A DNA stretch of 13,495 nt from an uncultured Bacilli bacterium (GCA_947628325.1 CANQZL010000021.1:1-13495), one strand, 5' to 3'; counted from the stretch's first letter, positions 1 through 6,342 are shown. The notes: generated by a model from the sequence alone, not told the origin. Made by a program: numbers and translations.

Positions 1-10
1 CTTTACTATT

Positions 11-34
11 GAATAGTATTGGAAATTCCCGTTA
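11..34 (+). repeat. Left terminal inverted repeat of the IS30 element
   Basis: Read on the plus strand, these 24 bases match the reverse complement of 1698-1721 at 20 of 24 positions, including the uninterrupted inner block TTCCCGTTA. The four outward bases TATT (7-10) also match AATA at 1722-1725, so the repeat may be 28 bp. Confidence 0.8.
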
Positions 35-130
35 TCAATAAAAATAAAAATTATATTAGTAAAGTCCCGAAATATTAATATTTTTACATGATGAAAACTT
101 GAAAAAATTAAAAAAAGGATTTATTATATT

Positions 131-182
131 GACTACGGAAAAAATATTACACGCAAAAAAGTGCACGTAATATAGTCTTTTT
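131..182 (+). other. Hairpin in the left noncoding end of the IS
   Basis: ATATTAC at 144-150 pairs with GTAATAT at 167-173. GACT (131-134) and AGTC (174-177) can close it further out, and five T residues follow at 178-182. Read on the plus strand it resembles a terminator with a long 16-nt loop. It could block transcription entering the element from the left flank, which would run antisense to the transposase. Function is inferred from shape only. Confidence 0.4.
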
Positions 183-237
183 ACGACTAATTTCCCGTAC
201 AATAAGAAAAAAGTAATTAATATAATGGCTTATTTGC

Positions 238-273
238 CAATGAAAAGATTGTTGAAAAACAATCCTTTCATTG
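238..273 (-). other. 16-bp stem hairpin directly after the transposase stop
   Basis: Arms 238-253 and 258-273 are complementary at 15 of 16 positions around a four-base loop, and the one exception becomes a G-U pair on the minus strand. The hairpin begins one base beyond the transposase stop codon. No U-run follows on the minus strand, so a classical intrinsic terminator is not supported. It may stabilise the transposase mRNA 3' end or act in regulation. Its CAATGAAAGG arm is complementary to the mRNA leader near 1520-1529. Confidence 0.55.
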
Positions 274-274
274 A

Positions 275-1483
275 TTAGAAGTCTTTAGGATTTAAAGAAA
301 TATCATCAGGATTAATTTTTAAATAATTAAGTTTAGAAATAAAATCAGGAAAGAGTTCTTGAGTTAATTCAAAAGGAGTTTTGTTATCTAAAGATTGTCT
401 AGGAATGTTATTAATTATATTTTCTAATTTATGAATTTGTTCTTCAGAAAAAGTTTCAAAAGAGGTACCTTTAGGAAATAATTTTCTAATATATTCATGA
501 TTTTTTTCGATACAACCTTTTTGCCAAGAAGAATAAGGTTTACAATAAAATACATTACAAGTCTTATTTCCAGATATAGTATCTATTTCGATATTTTTAG
601 GATTAAAGAATTCAGTACCATTATCAGTAAGAACAATTCTAAATACTTTAGAGAAAAGTTTAATACCAAGCTTTTCTTTTAATTTGGAAAATTCTTCATC
701 AACGCAAAACATAGTTTTAGAATCCAATAATCTAATAATCATAAAATTGGTTTTAACAATAATAATAGTTAATAAGCATTTATTAGACTCTTGAGAACCC
801 ATAACAGTATCCATTTGACAAATATTCATTTTAGGGTGGATAGATACAAAATTAATATAATCATCATAAGAACGCCCTTTTAATAAAGCAAGTTTTCTTT
901 TATAATCTCTTTTGTTATTCCTATCTTTTCTAGGTTTATAAATAACTTTTTTAGGTAAATCTAAATCAGATAAAGACAAAATACCATTGTGAACATAATT
1001 ATAGAAAGTAGATTTAGAGAAATATAAAATATCTGAATGATTAGCATAAACCTGATTAATACTTTGTTTTTTGTCTTTAATAAGAGGAACAATAATGTGT
1101 TCAATTTGATCGATAGTTTCATGAGAAATATTAAAACCTGATCTAGAATCAAATTGTTTTTCTTCGAAATTTCCTTGAGCATTAATTGCATTATAATAAA
1201 GTTTATGTTTATTGCATTTGTTTTTTAAATAGCAATGATTACACACATAAGGAGGTTTTAAAAGTAGATTACATTTATTAATTGCAATTTTAATGCCATT
1301 AGGATCAAAAGCATCAAAGAAATAACTTTTAACATACCTATTTCTTTTAATTTCCTTAGAAATAGTAGTTCTATCCTTATTAATTGCTTTACCAATTTCA
1401 GTAAAGGAATGTCTTTTATCAATCATATATTGAATAGTTTGTCTTTGTTCTAAATTTAATTGATTAAAATTTGTCTTTTTCAT
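275..1483 (-). CDS. IS30-family transposase, full length
   Basis: This DDE recombinase cuts and joins the ends of its own element. At 402 aa it is within the usual IS30 size range. Residues 10-48 form the IS30-type helix-turn-helix (EIGKAINKDRTTISKEIKRN) that binds the terminal repeats. C71, C81, C84 and C90 form a cysteine cluster in the linker, as in Firmicutes IS30 proteins. The catalytic core shows D225 (QMDTVMG), D287 (VLTDNGTEFF) and E326 (QKGCIEKNHEYIRK), followed by the family signature LFPKGT. The start is fixed by TTGAGG on the minus strand (plus 1494-1499) ten bases upstream of ATG. The promoter is at 1531-1559. There is no frameshift or internal stop. Family and integrity are certain from the motifs; activity is inferred. 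Confidence 0.96.
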   Translation of the reverse strand: MKKTNFNQLNLEQRQTIQYMIDKRHSFTEIGKAINKDRTTISKEIKRNRYVKSYFFDAFDPNGIKIAINKCNLLLKPPYVCNHCYLKNKCNKHKLYYNAINAQGNFEEKQFDSRSGFNISHETIDQIEHIIVPLIKDKKQSINQVYANHSDILYFSKSTFYNYVHNGILSLSDLDLPKKVIYKPRKDRNNKRDYKRKLALLKGRSYDDYINFVSIHPKMNICQMDTVMGSQESNKCLLTIIIVKTNFMIIRLLDSKTMFCVDEEFSKLKEKLGIKLFSKVFRIVLTDNGTEFFNPKNIEIDTISGNKTCNVFYCKPYSSWQKGCIEKNHEYIRKLFPKGTSFETFSEEQIHKLENIINNIPRQSLDNKTPFELTQELFPDFISKLNYLKINPDDISLNPKDF

Positions 1484-1530
1484 TTTTATAATACCTCAAT
1501 TTCTAAATGACAAATAAACCAATGAAAGGT

Positions 1531-1559
1531 ATAATACAATTAAATAATATAAAAATCAA
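1531..1559 (-). promoter_or_regulatory. Transposase promoter
   Basis: On the minus strand TTGATT (plus 1554-1559) and TATTAT (plus 1531-1536) are separated by exactly 17 bp. The predicted start lies about 40 bases before the transposase ATG. The short leader contains CCTTTCATTG, complementary to the 3' hairpin arm at 264-273. Confidence 0.6.
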
Positions 1560-1620
1560 ATTAATAAAATAACTAGCAAATAAAGATAAACTTTATTTGT
1601 AAAAATATTATATATAGTAT

Positions 1621-1669
1621 AATTAGTCAAGGATCAAGATGAACTCACTTTGTTCGTCCTTGACTAATT
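1621..1669. other. 13-bp perfect-stem hairpin in the right end of the IS
   Basis: AATTAGTCAAGGA (1621-1633) pairs perfectly with TCCTTGACTAATT (1657-1669). Inside the loop GAAC and GTTC can form a second short stem. It lies between the right terminal repeat and the transposase promoter, where it could reduce read-through transcription from the flanking chromosome into the transposase. No U-tract follows on the plus strand. The 401 bases between the transposase and the next gene (1484-1884) hold this hairpin, the transposase promoter, the right terminal repeat and two promoters for the next gene. Confidence 0.55.
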
Positions 1670-1697
1670 TCTATAACTTATTTCCCAATGATATACT

Positions 1698-1721
1698 TAA
1701 CGGGAAATTTCAATAATAATC
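1698..1721 (-). repeat. Right terminal inverted repeat of the IS30 element
   Basis: This is the partner of 11-34, with 20 of 24 positions matching. Just inside it, TTTCCC at 1681-1686 and GGGAAA at 1702-1707 form a further short inverted repeat, so the right end carries nested symmetry that could serve as transposase binding sites. Confidence 0.8.
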
Positions 1722-1741
1722 AATAAAATGAAAATAAAGTA

Positions 1742-1770
1742 TTGTCAAATAAATAATTTATTGCTATAAT
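1742..1770 (+). promoter_or_regulatory. Distal promoter P1 of the 139-aa gene
   Basis: TTGTCA at 1742-1747, a 17-bp spacer, then TATAAT at 1765-1770 preceded by TGC, which makes an extended -10. This is close to the sigma-A consensus and is one of the two best promoters in the window. Its -35 box begins 20 bp outside the right IS repeat. Confidence 0.75.
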
Positions 1771-1797
1771 ATAAATCCAAAAGCATCAAAAATAATT

Positions 1798-1819
1798 TTT
1801 TGCTAAAAATAGAGCAAAA
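1798..1819 (+). promoter_or_regulatory. Inverted repeat between the two promoters
   Basis: TTTTGCT (1798-1804) and AGCAAAA (1813-1819) flank an 8-base loop, just downstream of P1 and two bases before the -35 box of P2. It could be an operator or a weak attenuator acting on P1 transcripts. The seven-base arms are the only evidence. Confidence 0.35.
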
Positions 1820-1820
1820 T

Positions 1821-1850
1821 TTGACGAGATTGGCTTATTCATGCTAGAAT
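1821..1850 (+). promoter_or_regulatory. Proximal promoter P2 of the 139-aa gene
   Basis: TTGACG at 1821-1826, an 18-bp spacer, then TAGAAT at 1845-1850 with the extended element TGC just before it. The predicted transcript would start about 25-30 bases upstream of the ATG. Confidence 0.65.
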
Positions 1851-1884
1851 GTAAGCACGAAAAGAAAATTTAGGGGGTATTAAA

Positions 1885-2304
1885 ATGAAAGGATTTGTTT
1901 TAGATTATATCAACGAAAATGAATTTAGAAAACTAGAAAGAGCATTAAAAAAATATAATATGCTTGCCTATAAAAAATTGAATTTTGAATATTATCCAGC
2001 TCTTAGAAATGGTAAATTTGTAGGTGAAATGACTAGTCAAAACAAAAAAGCTGGGACTAAAACATACGAATTAAAATTACCTAGTGATAGTATGTTTTCT
2101 CAAGTACATGGTGATGTAAAATTAATATATACTGTATATGTTAATGAACAAACTATAATGTTAAACACTATTACTCCATCTGATATATTATTAGAAGGTC
2201 ATAAATCTGAATTAACTACATACAAAGGAATTATGATATCAAAACAAAATGCTTCAAAAGATATGTTTAAAATCGATTTATTAAAATGTTTACAAGATAA
2301 ATAA
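1885..2304 (+). CDS. Unrecognised 139-aa soluble protein, strongly expressed by context
   Basis: I do not recognise a family. There is no signal peptide, membrane segment or cysteine-rich motif, and the single Cys is near the end. The N-terminal third is helical and charged (NENEFRKLERALKKYN, residues 10-25). The middle looks beta-rich (residues 60-95, ending in KLIYTVYVNEQTIMLNT), and a conserved-looking C-terminal stretch reads TYKGIMISKQNASKDMFKIDLL (112-133). A GGGG-type ribosome binding site lies about 7 bases before the ATG. The gene is a single transcription unit, with two tandem extended -10 promoters upstream and a terminator overlapping the stop. That arrangement suggests high or doubly regulated expression. 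The IS30 element lies directly upstream and may have removed older upstream control sequences. Confidence 0.85.
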   Translation: MKGFVLDYINENEFRKLERALKKYNMLAYKKLNFEYYPALRNGKFVGEMTSQNKKAGTKTYELKLPSDSMFSQVHGDVKLIYTVYVNEQTIMLNTITPSDILLEGHKSELTTYKGIMISKQNASKDMFKIDLLKCLQDK

Positions 2305-2327
2305 AGCTTTTTTGCTTTATTTTTTTT
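2301..2327 (+). terminator. Intrinsic terminator of the 139-aa gene
   Basis: ATAAAGC (2301-2307) and GCTTTAT (2314-2320) form a stem around a T-rich loop, followed by seven T residues to 2327. The stem starts inside the stop codon. Confidence 0.8.
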
Positions 2328-2353
2328 AGTTATATTTGCATTTTTTAAAAATT

Positions 2354-2359
2354 TATAAT
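2354..2359 (+). promoter_or_regulatory. -10 box of the 199-aa gene
   Basis: A perfect TATAAT lies about 15 bases before the AGAGGGGA ribosome binding site (2375-2382). The -35 position at 17 bp reads TATATT, a weak match, and there is no TG extension. Confidence 0.45.
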
Positions 2360-2387
2360 ATCATAGCACACATTAGAGGGGATTTCT

Positions 2388-2987
2388 ATGGTAAAAAAAT
2401 ATACATTAGCAGCTATCCTGATAAATTTTTTTGTAATCAGTTTTATACTATTATTCATAGGCTTAGTTACAATTAGAAATTTAAATACATTAACTATTAT
2501 TAGTATTTTTATATTATTTATAGGAATATTATTATTTATTATTAAATCATACCTTAGTACAAATAATTTCGTATATAATATAGGAATATTTGTTACATTA
2601 CTTACATCTATTATAATGATATATAATATTGTTTACTTAAATAATAAATATTCATATATAGAAAATATATATAGTAATAAATATACTTATGAAACTTATA
2701 ATATTTATGTTCGCAAATCAAATACAGTCTATAATAATGTTTCAAAACTAAAAGGTAAAAAGATAGGAATGCTCTCCAATAATCAAGAATCTATTAAAGA
2801 ATATTTAAAAGATCTAGAAAATATAAATTATTATGAATATGATGATATAAATAATTTAATTAAAGCTATAGAAGGTGGTGAAATACAATCATTAATAATC
2901 AGCAAAGAAGACTACCAAAAATATAGTAATGATTATTTAAAATATAAATTAAAAGCAATATATACAGGTCAAATTAAGAAATCCTAA
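2388..2987 (+). CDS. Three-TM membrane protein with an LCP accessory-like extracellular domain, no LCP domain
   Basis: Hydrophobic helices lie at about 7-28, 33-53 and 62-84, followed by a soluble domain at about 102-199. That domain has the pattern LKGKKIGMLSNN (121-132), then YYEYDDINNLIKAIEGGEIQSLIIS (148-172), ending IYTGQI. This resembles the accessory domain that precedes the catalytic domain in LytR-CpsA-Psr proteins, which itself resembles solute-binding folds (LKGKKIG... and ...L..GEVDAIII). In LCP enzymes the phosphotransferase domain follows directly; here the protein ends at that junction with a normal stop, and no LCP-like sequence lies downstream before the next gene. The 361-aa neighbour has the same architecture. 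Topology places the domain outside the cell if the N-terminus is cytoplasmic. A role in wall polymer attachment or sensing is only inferred; a ligand-binding sensor is an alternative. Confidence 0.8.
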   Translation: MVKKYTLAAILINFFVISFILLFIGLVTIRNLNTLTIISIFILFIGILLFIIKSYLSTNNFVYNIGIFVTLLTSIIMIYNIVYLNNKYSYIENIYSNKYTYETYNIYVRKSNTVYNNVSKLKGKKIGMLSNNQESIKEYLKDLENINYYEYDDINNLIKAIEGGEIQSLIISKEDYQKYSNDYLKYKLKAIYTGQIKKS

Positions 2988-3045
2988 AGATAATTGCTAA
3001 AAAATGTCAAAATACTTATTTATTACTTTAATTTTCAGAAAAATA

Positions 3046-3054
3046 TGATATATT
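3046..3054 (+). promoter_or_regulatory. Extended -10 element of the 361-aa gene
   Basis: TGATATATT fits the extended -10 form (TG, one base, TATATT) and lies about 15 bases before the GGGGTGA ribosome binding site near 3069-3075. No good -35 box is visible. Confidence 0.4.
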
Positions 3055-3081
3055 AATAAAAGAAATCTGGGGTGAAATTAA

Positions 3082-4167
3082 ATGGCGAAGAAAAAATCAA
3101 AAACACAAAAACAAAAACGCAATATTAAGAAAAAAAATGCAAGAGAACTTCAAAAGACAATAATGTTAAAAGCTTTAAATGAAGACTCAACATTACCTAA
3201 TAAAGAAAAACAATTAGTAGAAAAAAACAAAGTAAAATATAATGTTCCATTAAATACAAAGAAAAAAAATAATAACGAGACTGAAAAAAGTGAAAACACA
3301 CCAAAAAAAGCCAATAAAAATAGACAATTAGTTGATAAAAACAAAGTAAAATATAATGTTTTATTAAAAGAAAAAGATAAAAAAAATAAAAATACACAAT
3401 CACCTAAAAAGATTTCTAAAAAACTTAATATAAAAGATGAAAAAAAGCCATTTAAAATTAATTTATTAAACATTATTACGTCAAAAACTAAAAAAGAAAC
3501 AATTATTAAAAAGAAACCAGAAACTAAAGAAAAAGTTAATAAAATACCATCTAAAAAATCGCCATTATATATTCTTTATATTTTAAAAAACAATTTACAT
3601 ATTATTTTTAATTCAATAATAATTTTGACTTTTATCGTTTTTCTTATTGGTCTTATTAGAATTCATGCTTTAGAAGTAAGTACAATTGTATACATCTCAT
3701 CTTTAGCATTATTCTTAATTGCCATTGCTATTTCTTATAATAAATACCCAAGTGGTAAAATATTTACAATAATATTATGTCTTGCTATGGGAGGTAGTAT
3801 TTATAAAATGCAATATACATATGATTTCATTAATAATTTAAATACTGCATTCTATGAAAATAAAACCTATTATGTTATAACATTTGATAATAATAGTAAT
3901 CGTAGTATATATACTTTAAATAGCAAAAAAATAGGACTAATGGATGAAAATTCAACAAATATAGAAAGAATGCTTGATACAAAATTAGATGATGTAAATT
4001 ACATAGAATATGATAATATAAATCAATTATTTAGTGATTTCTTTTCCCAAAGATTTAGAGCAATAATTGTAAATAATAATCAATTAAAATATTTGACAAA
4101 TAACATTGAAGAAAATTCACGACCAGTAAAAATTCTTTATGAATTTGAAGCCAATTCAAAAAAATAA
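3082..4167 (+). CDS. Lys/Asn-rich cytoplasmic tail plus three TM helices and an LCP accessory-like domain
   Basis: Residues 1-158 are a highly basic, low-complexity tail dominated by Lys and Asn. It contains two copies of the motif QLV[ED]KNKVKYNV (44-55 and 82-93). Three TM helices follow at about 174-194, 199-218 and 225-243, then a soluble domain at about 260-355: LNSKKIGLMDENS (279-291), VNYIEYDNINQLFSDFFSQRFRAIIVNNNQLKYL (305-338), ILYEFEA. The TM set and the domain align with the 199-aa upstream protein, so the two look like paralogues, this one with an added N-terminal tail. As there, the LCP catalytic domain is absent. With the positive tail inside, the domain would be extracellular. 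The basic tail could contact DNA, RNA or membrane lipid; that is inference. The repeat pair at 3211-3246 and 3325-3360 suggests local duplication. Confidence 0.8.
   Translation: MAKKKSKTQKQKRNIKKKNARELQKTIMLKALNEDSTLPNKEKQLVEKNKVKYNVPLNTKKKNNNETEKSENTPKKANKNRQLVDKNKVKYNVLLKEKDKKNKNTQSPKKISKKLNIKDEKKPFKINLLNIITSKTKKETIIKKKPETKEKVNKIPSKKSPLYILYILKNNLHIIFNSIIILTFIVFLIGLIRIHALEVSTIVYISSLALFLIAIAISYNKYPSGKIFTIILCLAMGGSIYKMQYTYDFINNLNTAFYENKTYYVITFDNNSNRSIYTLNSKKIGLMDENSTNIERMLDTKLDDVNYIEYDNINQLFSDFFSQRFRAIIVNNNQLKYLTNNIEENSRPVKILYEFEANSKK
3211..3246 (+). repeat. First copy of a 36-bp in-frame repeat
   Basis: It encodes QLVEKNKVKYNV and matches 3325-3360 at 34 of 36 bases, with a period of 114 bp. 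The flanking DNA between copies is much less alike. Confidence 0.8.
3325..3360 (+). repeat. Second copy of the 36-bp in-frame repeat
   Basis: It encodes QLVDKNKVKYNV. The two base differences from the first copy give one conservative change (E to D) and one silent-level or synonymous change, consistent with either recent duplication or constraint on the motif. Confidence 0.8.
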
Positions 4168-4185
4168 TTTATTATAATAAATTTT
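4166..4185 (+). terminator. AT-only palindrome after the 361-aa gene, possible weak terminator
   Basis: Bases 4166-4183 form a perfect 18-bp palindrome starting inside the TAA stop and followed by two more T residues. It has no G-C pairs, so as a terminator it would be weak. Confidence 0.3.
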
Positions 4186-4216
4186 ATATAAATTTGATTT
4201 AATAATTTTTAAAATT

Positions 4217-4225
4217 TGATATAAT
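4217..4225 (+). promoter_or_regulatory. Extended -10 promoter of the RDD gene
   Basis: TGATATAAT is a perfect extended -10. TTGATT at 4194-4199 could act as a -35 box, but the spacer would be 20 bp. The 16 bases from 4217 are identical to those from 6343, ahead of the 403-aa gene. Confidence 0.55.
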
Positions 4226-4246
4226 AATATAAACGAGGTGAACATT

Positions 4247-4867
4247 TTGAAAATAAAAAGATTATTAGCACATTTTATTGATATTTATATTGTTTCGTTT
4301 ATTGCTGCATTATTATTTGGATTACTTCCTGTCTTTAACGACGAATATAATGATTATATTTCATCAACGAAGGAATATACCGATATCTTATTACATTCAA
4401 CAAGTGGATCATCAGATATAGATGAAGATGAATTAATAGATATAGAATATAATATTGAAACACAATCTAAACCAATTCTTTTTATGAGAACAGGTTTATT
4501 ACTTCTATATTTTGGAGTAATTAGTTATTTATGGAAAGGACAAACTTTAGGTAAAAAGCTATTTAAATTACAGATAGTACCAAATAAAGGTGAAAATCTA
4601 AATCCAGGTTTATTTATTCTAAGAAGTGTCTTAGTAACCAGCTTAATACCAGAAATAGCTTCCTTAATAGTTTTAATTACATGTAGTAAAACTACTTGGT
4701 ATAATGCTTCTTTAATTATTTCAAATATTTCATATTTTGCTAACTTCATTATTTTTGGTTTCATATTATTTAGAGATGATGAACGAGGCTTACACGATTT
4801 ATTATGTAATACAAAAGTAATAAGTACTAAAAATCCTGTCAAAGAAACAGTTAATGAAAATGTCTAA
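4247..4867 (+). CDS. RDD-family membrane protein with probable TTG start
   Basis: RDD proteins are small polytopic membrane proteins, some linked to ion exchange or transport; the substrate cannot be read here. The motifs are R5 and D12 in KRLLAHFIDIYIV, the middle signature KGQTLGKKLFKLQIV (97-111), and the C-terminal FRDDERGLHDLLCNTKVI (175-192). TM helices lie at about 10-30, 82-96, 122-146 and 155-175. Residues 31-75 form an acidic loop rich in Asp, Ser and Tyr between TM1 and TM2, longer than in minimal RDD proteins. The start is decided by GAGGTGA at 4235-4241. A GTG at 4238 would lie within that ribosome binding site, whereas TTG at 4247 is five bases after it and gives a 206-aa protein beginning MKIKRLLAHF. 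A strong terminator follows 5 bases after the stop. Confidence 0.88.
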   Translation: MKIKRLLAHFIDIYIVSFIAALLFGLLPVFNDEYNDYISSTKEYTDILLHSTSGSSDIDEDELIDIEYNIETQSKPILFMRTGLLLLYFGVISYLWKGQTLGKKLFKLQIVPNKGENLNPGLFILRSVLVTSLIPEIASLIVLITCSKTTWYNASLIISNISYFANFIIFGFILFRDDERGLHDLLCNTKVISTKNPVKETVNENV

Positions 4868-4872
4868 AAACT

Positions 4873-4907
4873 AAAACTACAATAACAAATAATTATTGTA
4901 GTTTTTT
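4873..4907 (+). terminator. Intrinsic terminator of the RDD gene
   Basis: AAAACTACAATAA (4873-4885) pairs perfectly with TTATTGTAGTTTT (4893-4905) around a 7-base loop, with the T-run continuing to 4907. Confidence 0.88.
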
Positions 4908-4955
4908 ATTTATAAATATAACTTAAAAATTTTAATTTAAAATAATCATTTATGC

Positions 4956-4984
4956 TTTAAACTCATTAATAAATATATTATAAT
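4956..4984 (+). promoter_or_regulatory. Promoter of the 442-aa gene
   Basis: TTTAAA (4956-4961), a 17-bp spacer and TATAAT (4979-4984) precede the AAGGAG ribosome binding site at 4994-4999. The -35 box matches 4 of 6 consensus bases. Confidence 0.55.
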
Positions 4985-5007
4985 GATAGAATAAAGGAGT
5001 ATATAAA

Positions 5008-6336
5008 ATGAAAAAGAATAAAAAAATGGGGCATCAAAAATTTATTGAAACATATGAGAAAAAAATAAAAAAATATCGTCAAGAATATTATAATAATTAT
5101 TTAACTGAAAAAAGTCCTTATTCAAAAGGTCTCTACGTAGGTTTATTATTTTTACCGCTTATAATAGCAATTATTACTTTATTAATAGGCAATTTCAATA
5201 TCGTAAGTCACATTATTGCTTTATTTTTACTCATTTTATTTAATATCATAATAAAAATTGTTTTCAAAATGTTTTCCTTAGACGAAAAAAATAATTATTT
5301 AAATGAAATAAGAAAATTAGGATACTTTTCCATTGAAGATTACGAAGATAAAATAAGGAAATACATAACAGGTCCTAACGGCTATTATGATTCTTTAAGA
5401 AATGATATAATGCAAAAATATAATATTTCAGAAAGTACTCGCAAAATCCAATTATTAAATGGTGATTTATACTTCATTTGGACTTCTCCTAATCAAGATA
5501 AAATATATATGTTTAATTCACGAAGTAATTCAAAACCTGAAATAATTGAAATAAGAACATCTGGTATAAGATATTTTAGATGTGATTATACAAATAATTT
5601 TATTGTCTTAAAAACAGATATTAAAGACTTCTATTTAAAAATGGAATCTTTAGATATACTAAATGAATTAATTAAAGAAAAGAAATTCGAAAATATAACT
5701 GGTTATGATCCAGAAATATATATAAATGATTTTGAACTATCTATGCATAAAGTTAAAAACGAAATAAATTCTAATAACGAAGAAAGCACCCAAAACAAGT
5801 CATATGCATTAAGTCTTTCTATAGTTTTATTAATAGCATGTATCTTTATTATCTTTATAAAATTAACATTAAATAAATATATTTTACTTTTAAACTTAAT
5901 TGAAATTATTATTTTTTTAATTTTAAATAGTAATATAAGAACTATTATATCTGTAAGTAAAACAAATAATAAAGATGATTCAGTATATATTGACAAAATT
6001 AATAAAATGCCAGAATGTAAAAACAATTTTGAGGAATTAAAAATTGCTTTAGGTATTAAAAACACTTATGATAAAGTATATACTGACGAAGGTGCATGTT
6101 ATTTAACATGGATTGCTAATGGTTACTTTCATGTCTTTTTAAATATAATATATTTTAATGTCGTATATATATCAGTAAAAGTAAGTGATGTCATTTATTA
6201 TAAATTAGAAAAAAATGAATGTCTTATAAAACTAAAAGATAAAACACTTCACTTTACTAAAGACGCCATAAATGTTTTTAGTAAAATACTTCCAAATAAA
6301 GATTATGAATGGTTAAAAGGCTTTCAAACAAAATAG
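5008..6336 (+). CDS. Unrecognised membrane protein built of two repeated halves
   Basis: No family is recognised. The order is a basic N-terminus (1-35), a TM pair (about 41-61 and 66-87), a soluble region (100-260), a second TM pair (about 266-286 and 289-307), and a second soluble region (320-442). The two soluble regions appear related. NISESTRK...GDLYFIWTS...PEIIEIRTSGIRYFRCDYTNNFIVLKTDIKDFYLKMESLDILNEL aligns with GIKNTYDK...GACYLTWIA...VVYISVKVSDVIYYKLEKNECLIKLKDKTLHFTKDAINVFSKIL. Each would be a beta-rich domain capped by a helix, somewhat like bacterial PH-type domains; that fold comparison is inference. With hairpin TM pairs and basic N-terminus, both soluble halves would be cytoplasmic. 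It ends with TAG and is followed 36 bases later by the 403-aa gene, which has its own promoter. Confidence 0.85.
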   Translation: MKKNKKMGHQKFIETYEKKIKKYRQEYYNNYLTEKSPYSKGLYVGLLFLPLIIAIITLLIGNFNIVSHIIALFLLILFNIIIKIVFKMFSLDEKNNYLNEIRKLGYFSIEDYEDKIRKYITGPNGYYDSLRNDIMQKYNISESTRKIQLLNGDLYFIWTSPNQDKIYMFNSRSNSKPEIIEIRTSGIRYFRCDYTNNFIVLKTDIKDFYLKMESLDILNELIKEKKFENITGYDPEIYINDFELSMHKVKNEINSNNEESTQNKSYALSLSIVLLIACIFIIFIKLTLNKYILLLNLIEIIIFLILNSNIRTIISVSKTNNKDDSVYIDKINKMPECKNNFEELKIALGIKNTYDKVYTDEGACYLTWIANGYFHVFLNIIYFNVVYISVKVSDVIYYKLEKNECLIKLKDKTLHFTKDAINVFSKILPNKDYEWLKGFQTK

Positions 6337-6342
6337 CAATTA

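Larger units (their letters stand above)
11..1721 (-). mobile_element. IS30-family insertion sequence, apparently complete
   Basis: The element is bounded by imperfect inverted repeats at 11-34 and 1698-1721, which enclose one intact IS30-type transposase on the minus strand. The pairing can be stretched four bases further out on each side (7-1725), so the exact ends are uncertain. At about 1.71 kb it is at the long end for IS30 elements, because roughly 240 noncoding bases lie on each side of the transposase, and these contain hairpins. No clear 2-3 bp target duplication is visible with either choice of ends. The transposase frame, promoter and both repeats are intact, so the copy could be active. 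Only 10 bases of left flank are present, so the left insertion site cannot be examined. Confidence 0.85.

Noticed and set aside
1..274. A non-coding RNA gene at the left end
   Set aside because: The hairpins belong to the noncoding end of the IS, and no promoter or known RNA fold was recognised.
497..1191. Open frames of 60-76 codons overlapping the transposase
   Set aside because: They lie inside the intact transposase, whose motifs are unmistakable, and lack ribosome binding sites.
3150..3473. Open minus-strand frames opposite the Lys/Asn-rich tail
   Set aside because: They are Phe/Leu-rich shadows of the A-rich plus-strand codons, have no ribosome binding site, and vanish where the coding bias changes.
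2388..4167. Calling the 199- and 361-aa proteins LCP (LytR-CpsA-Psr) ligases
   Set aside because: The catalytic LCP domain with its conserved Arg/Asp residues is absent from both and is not found in any frame downstream.
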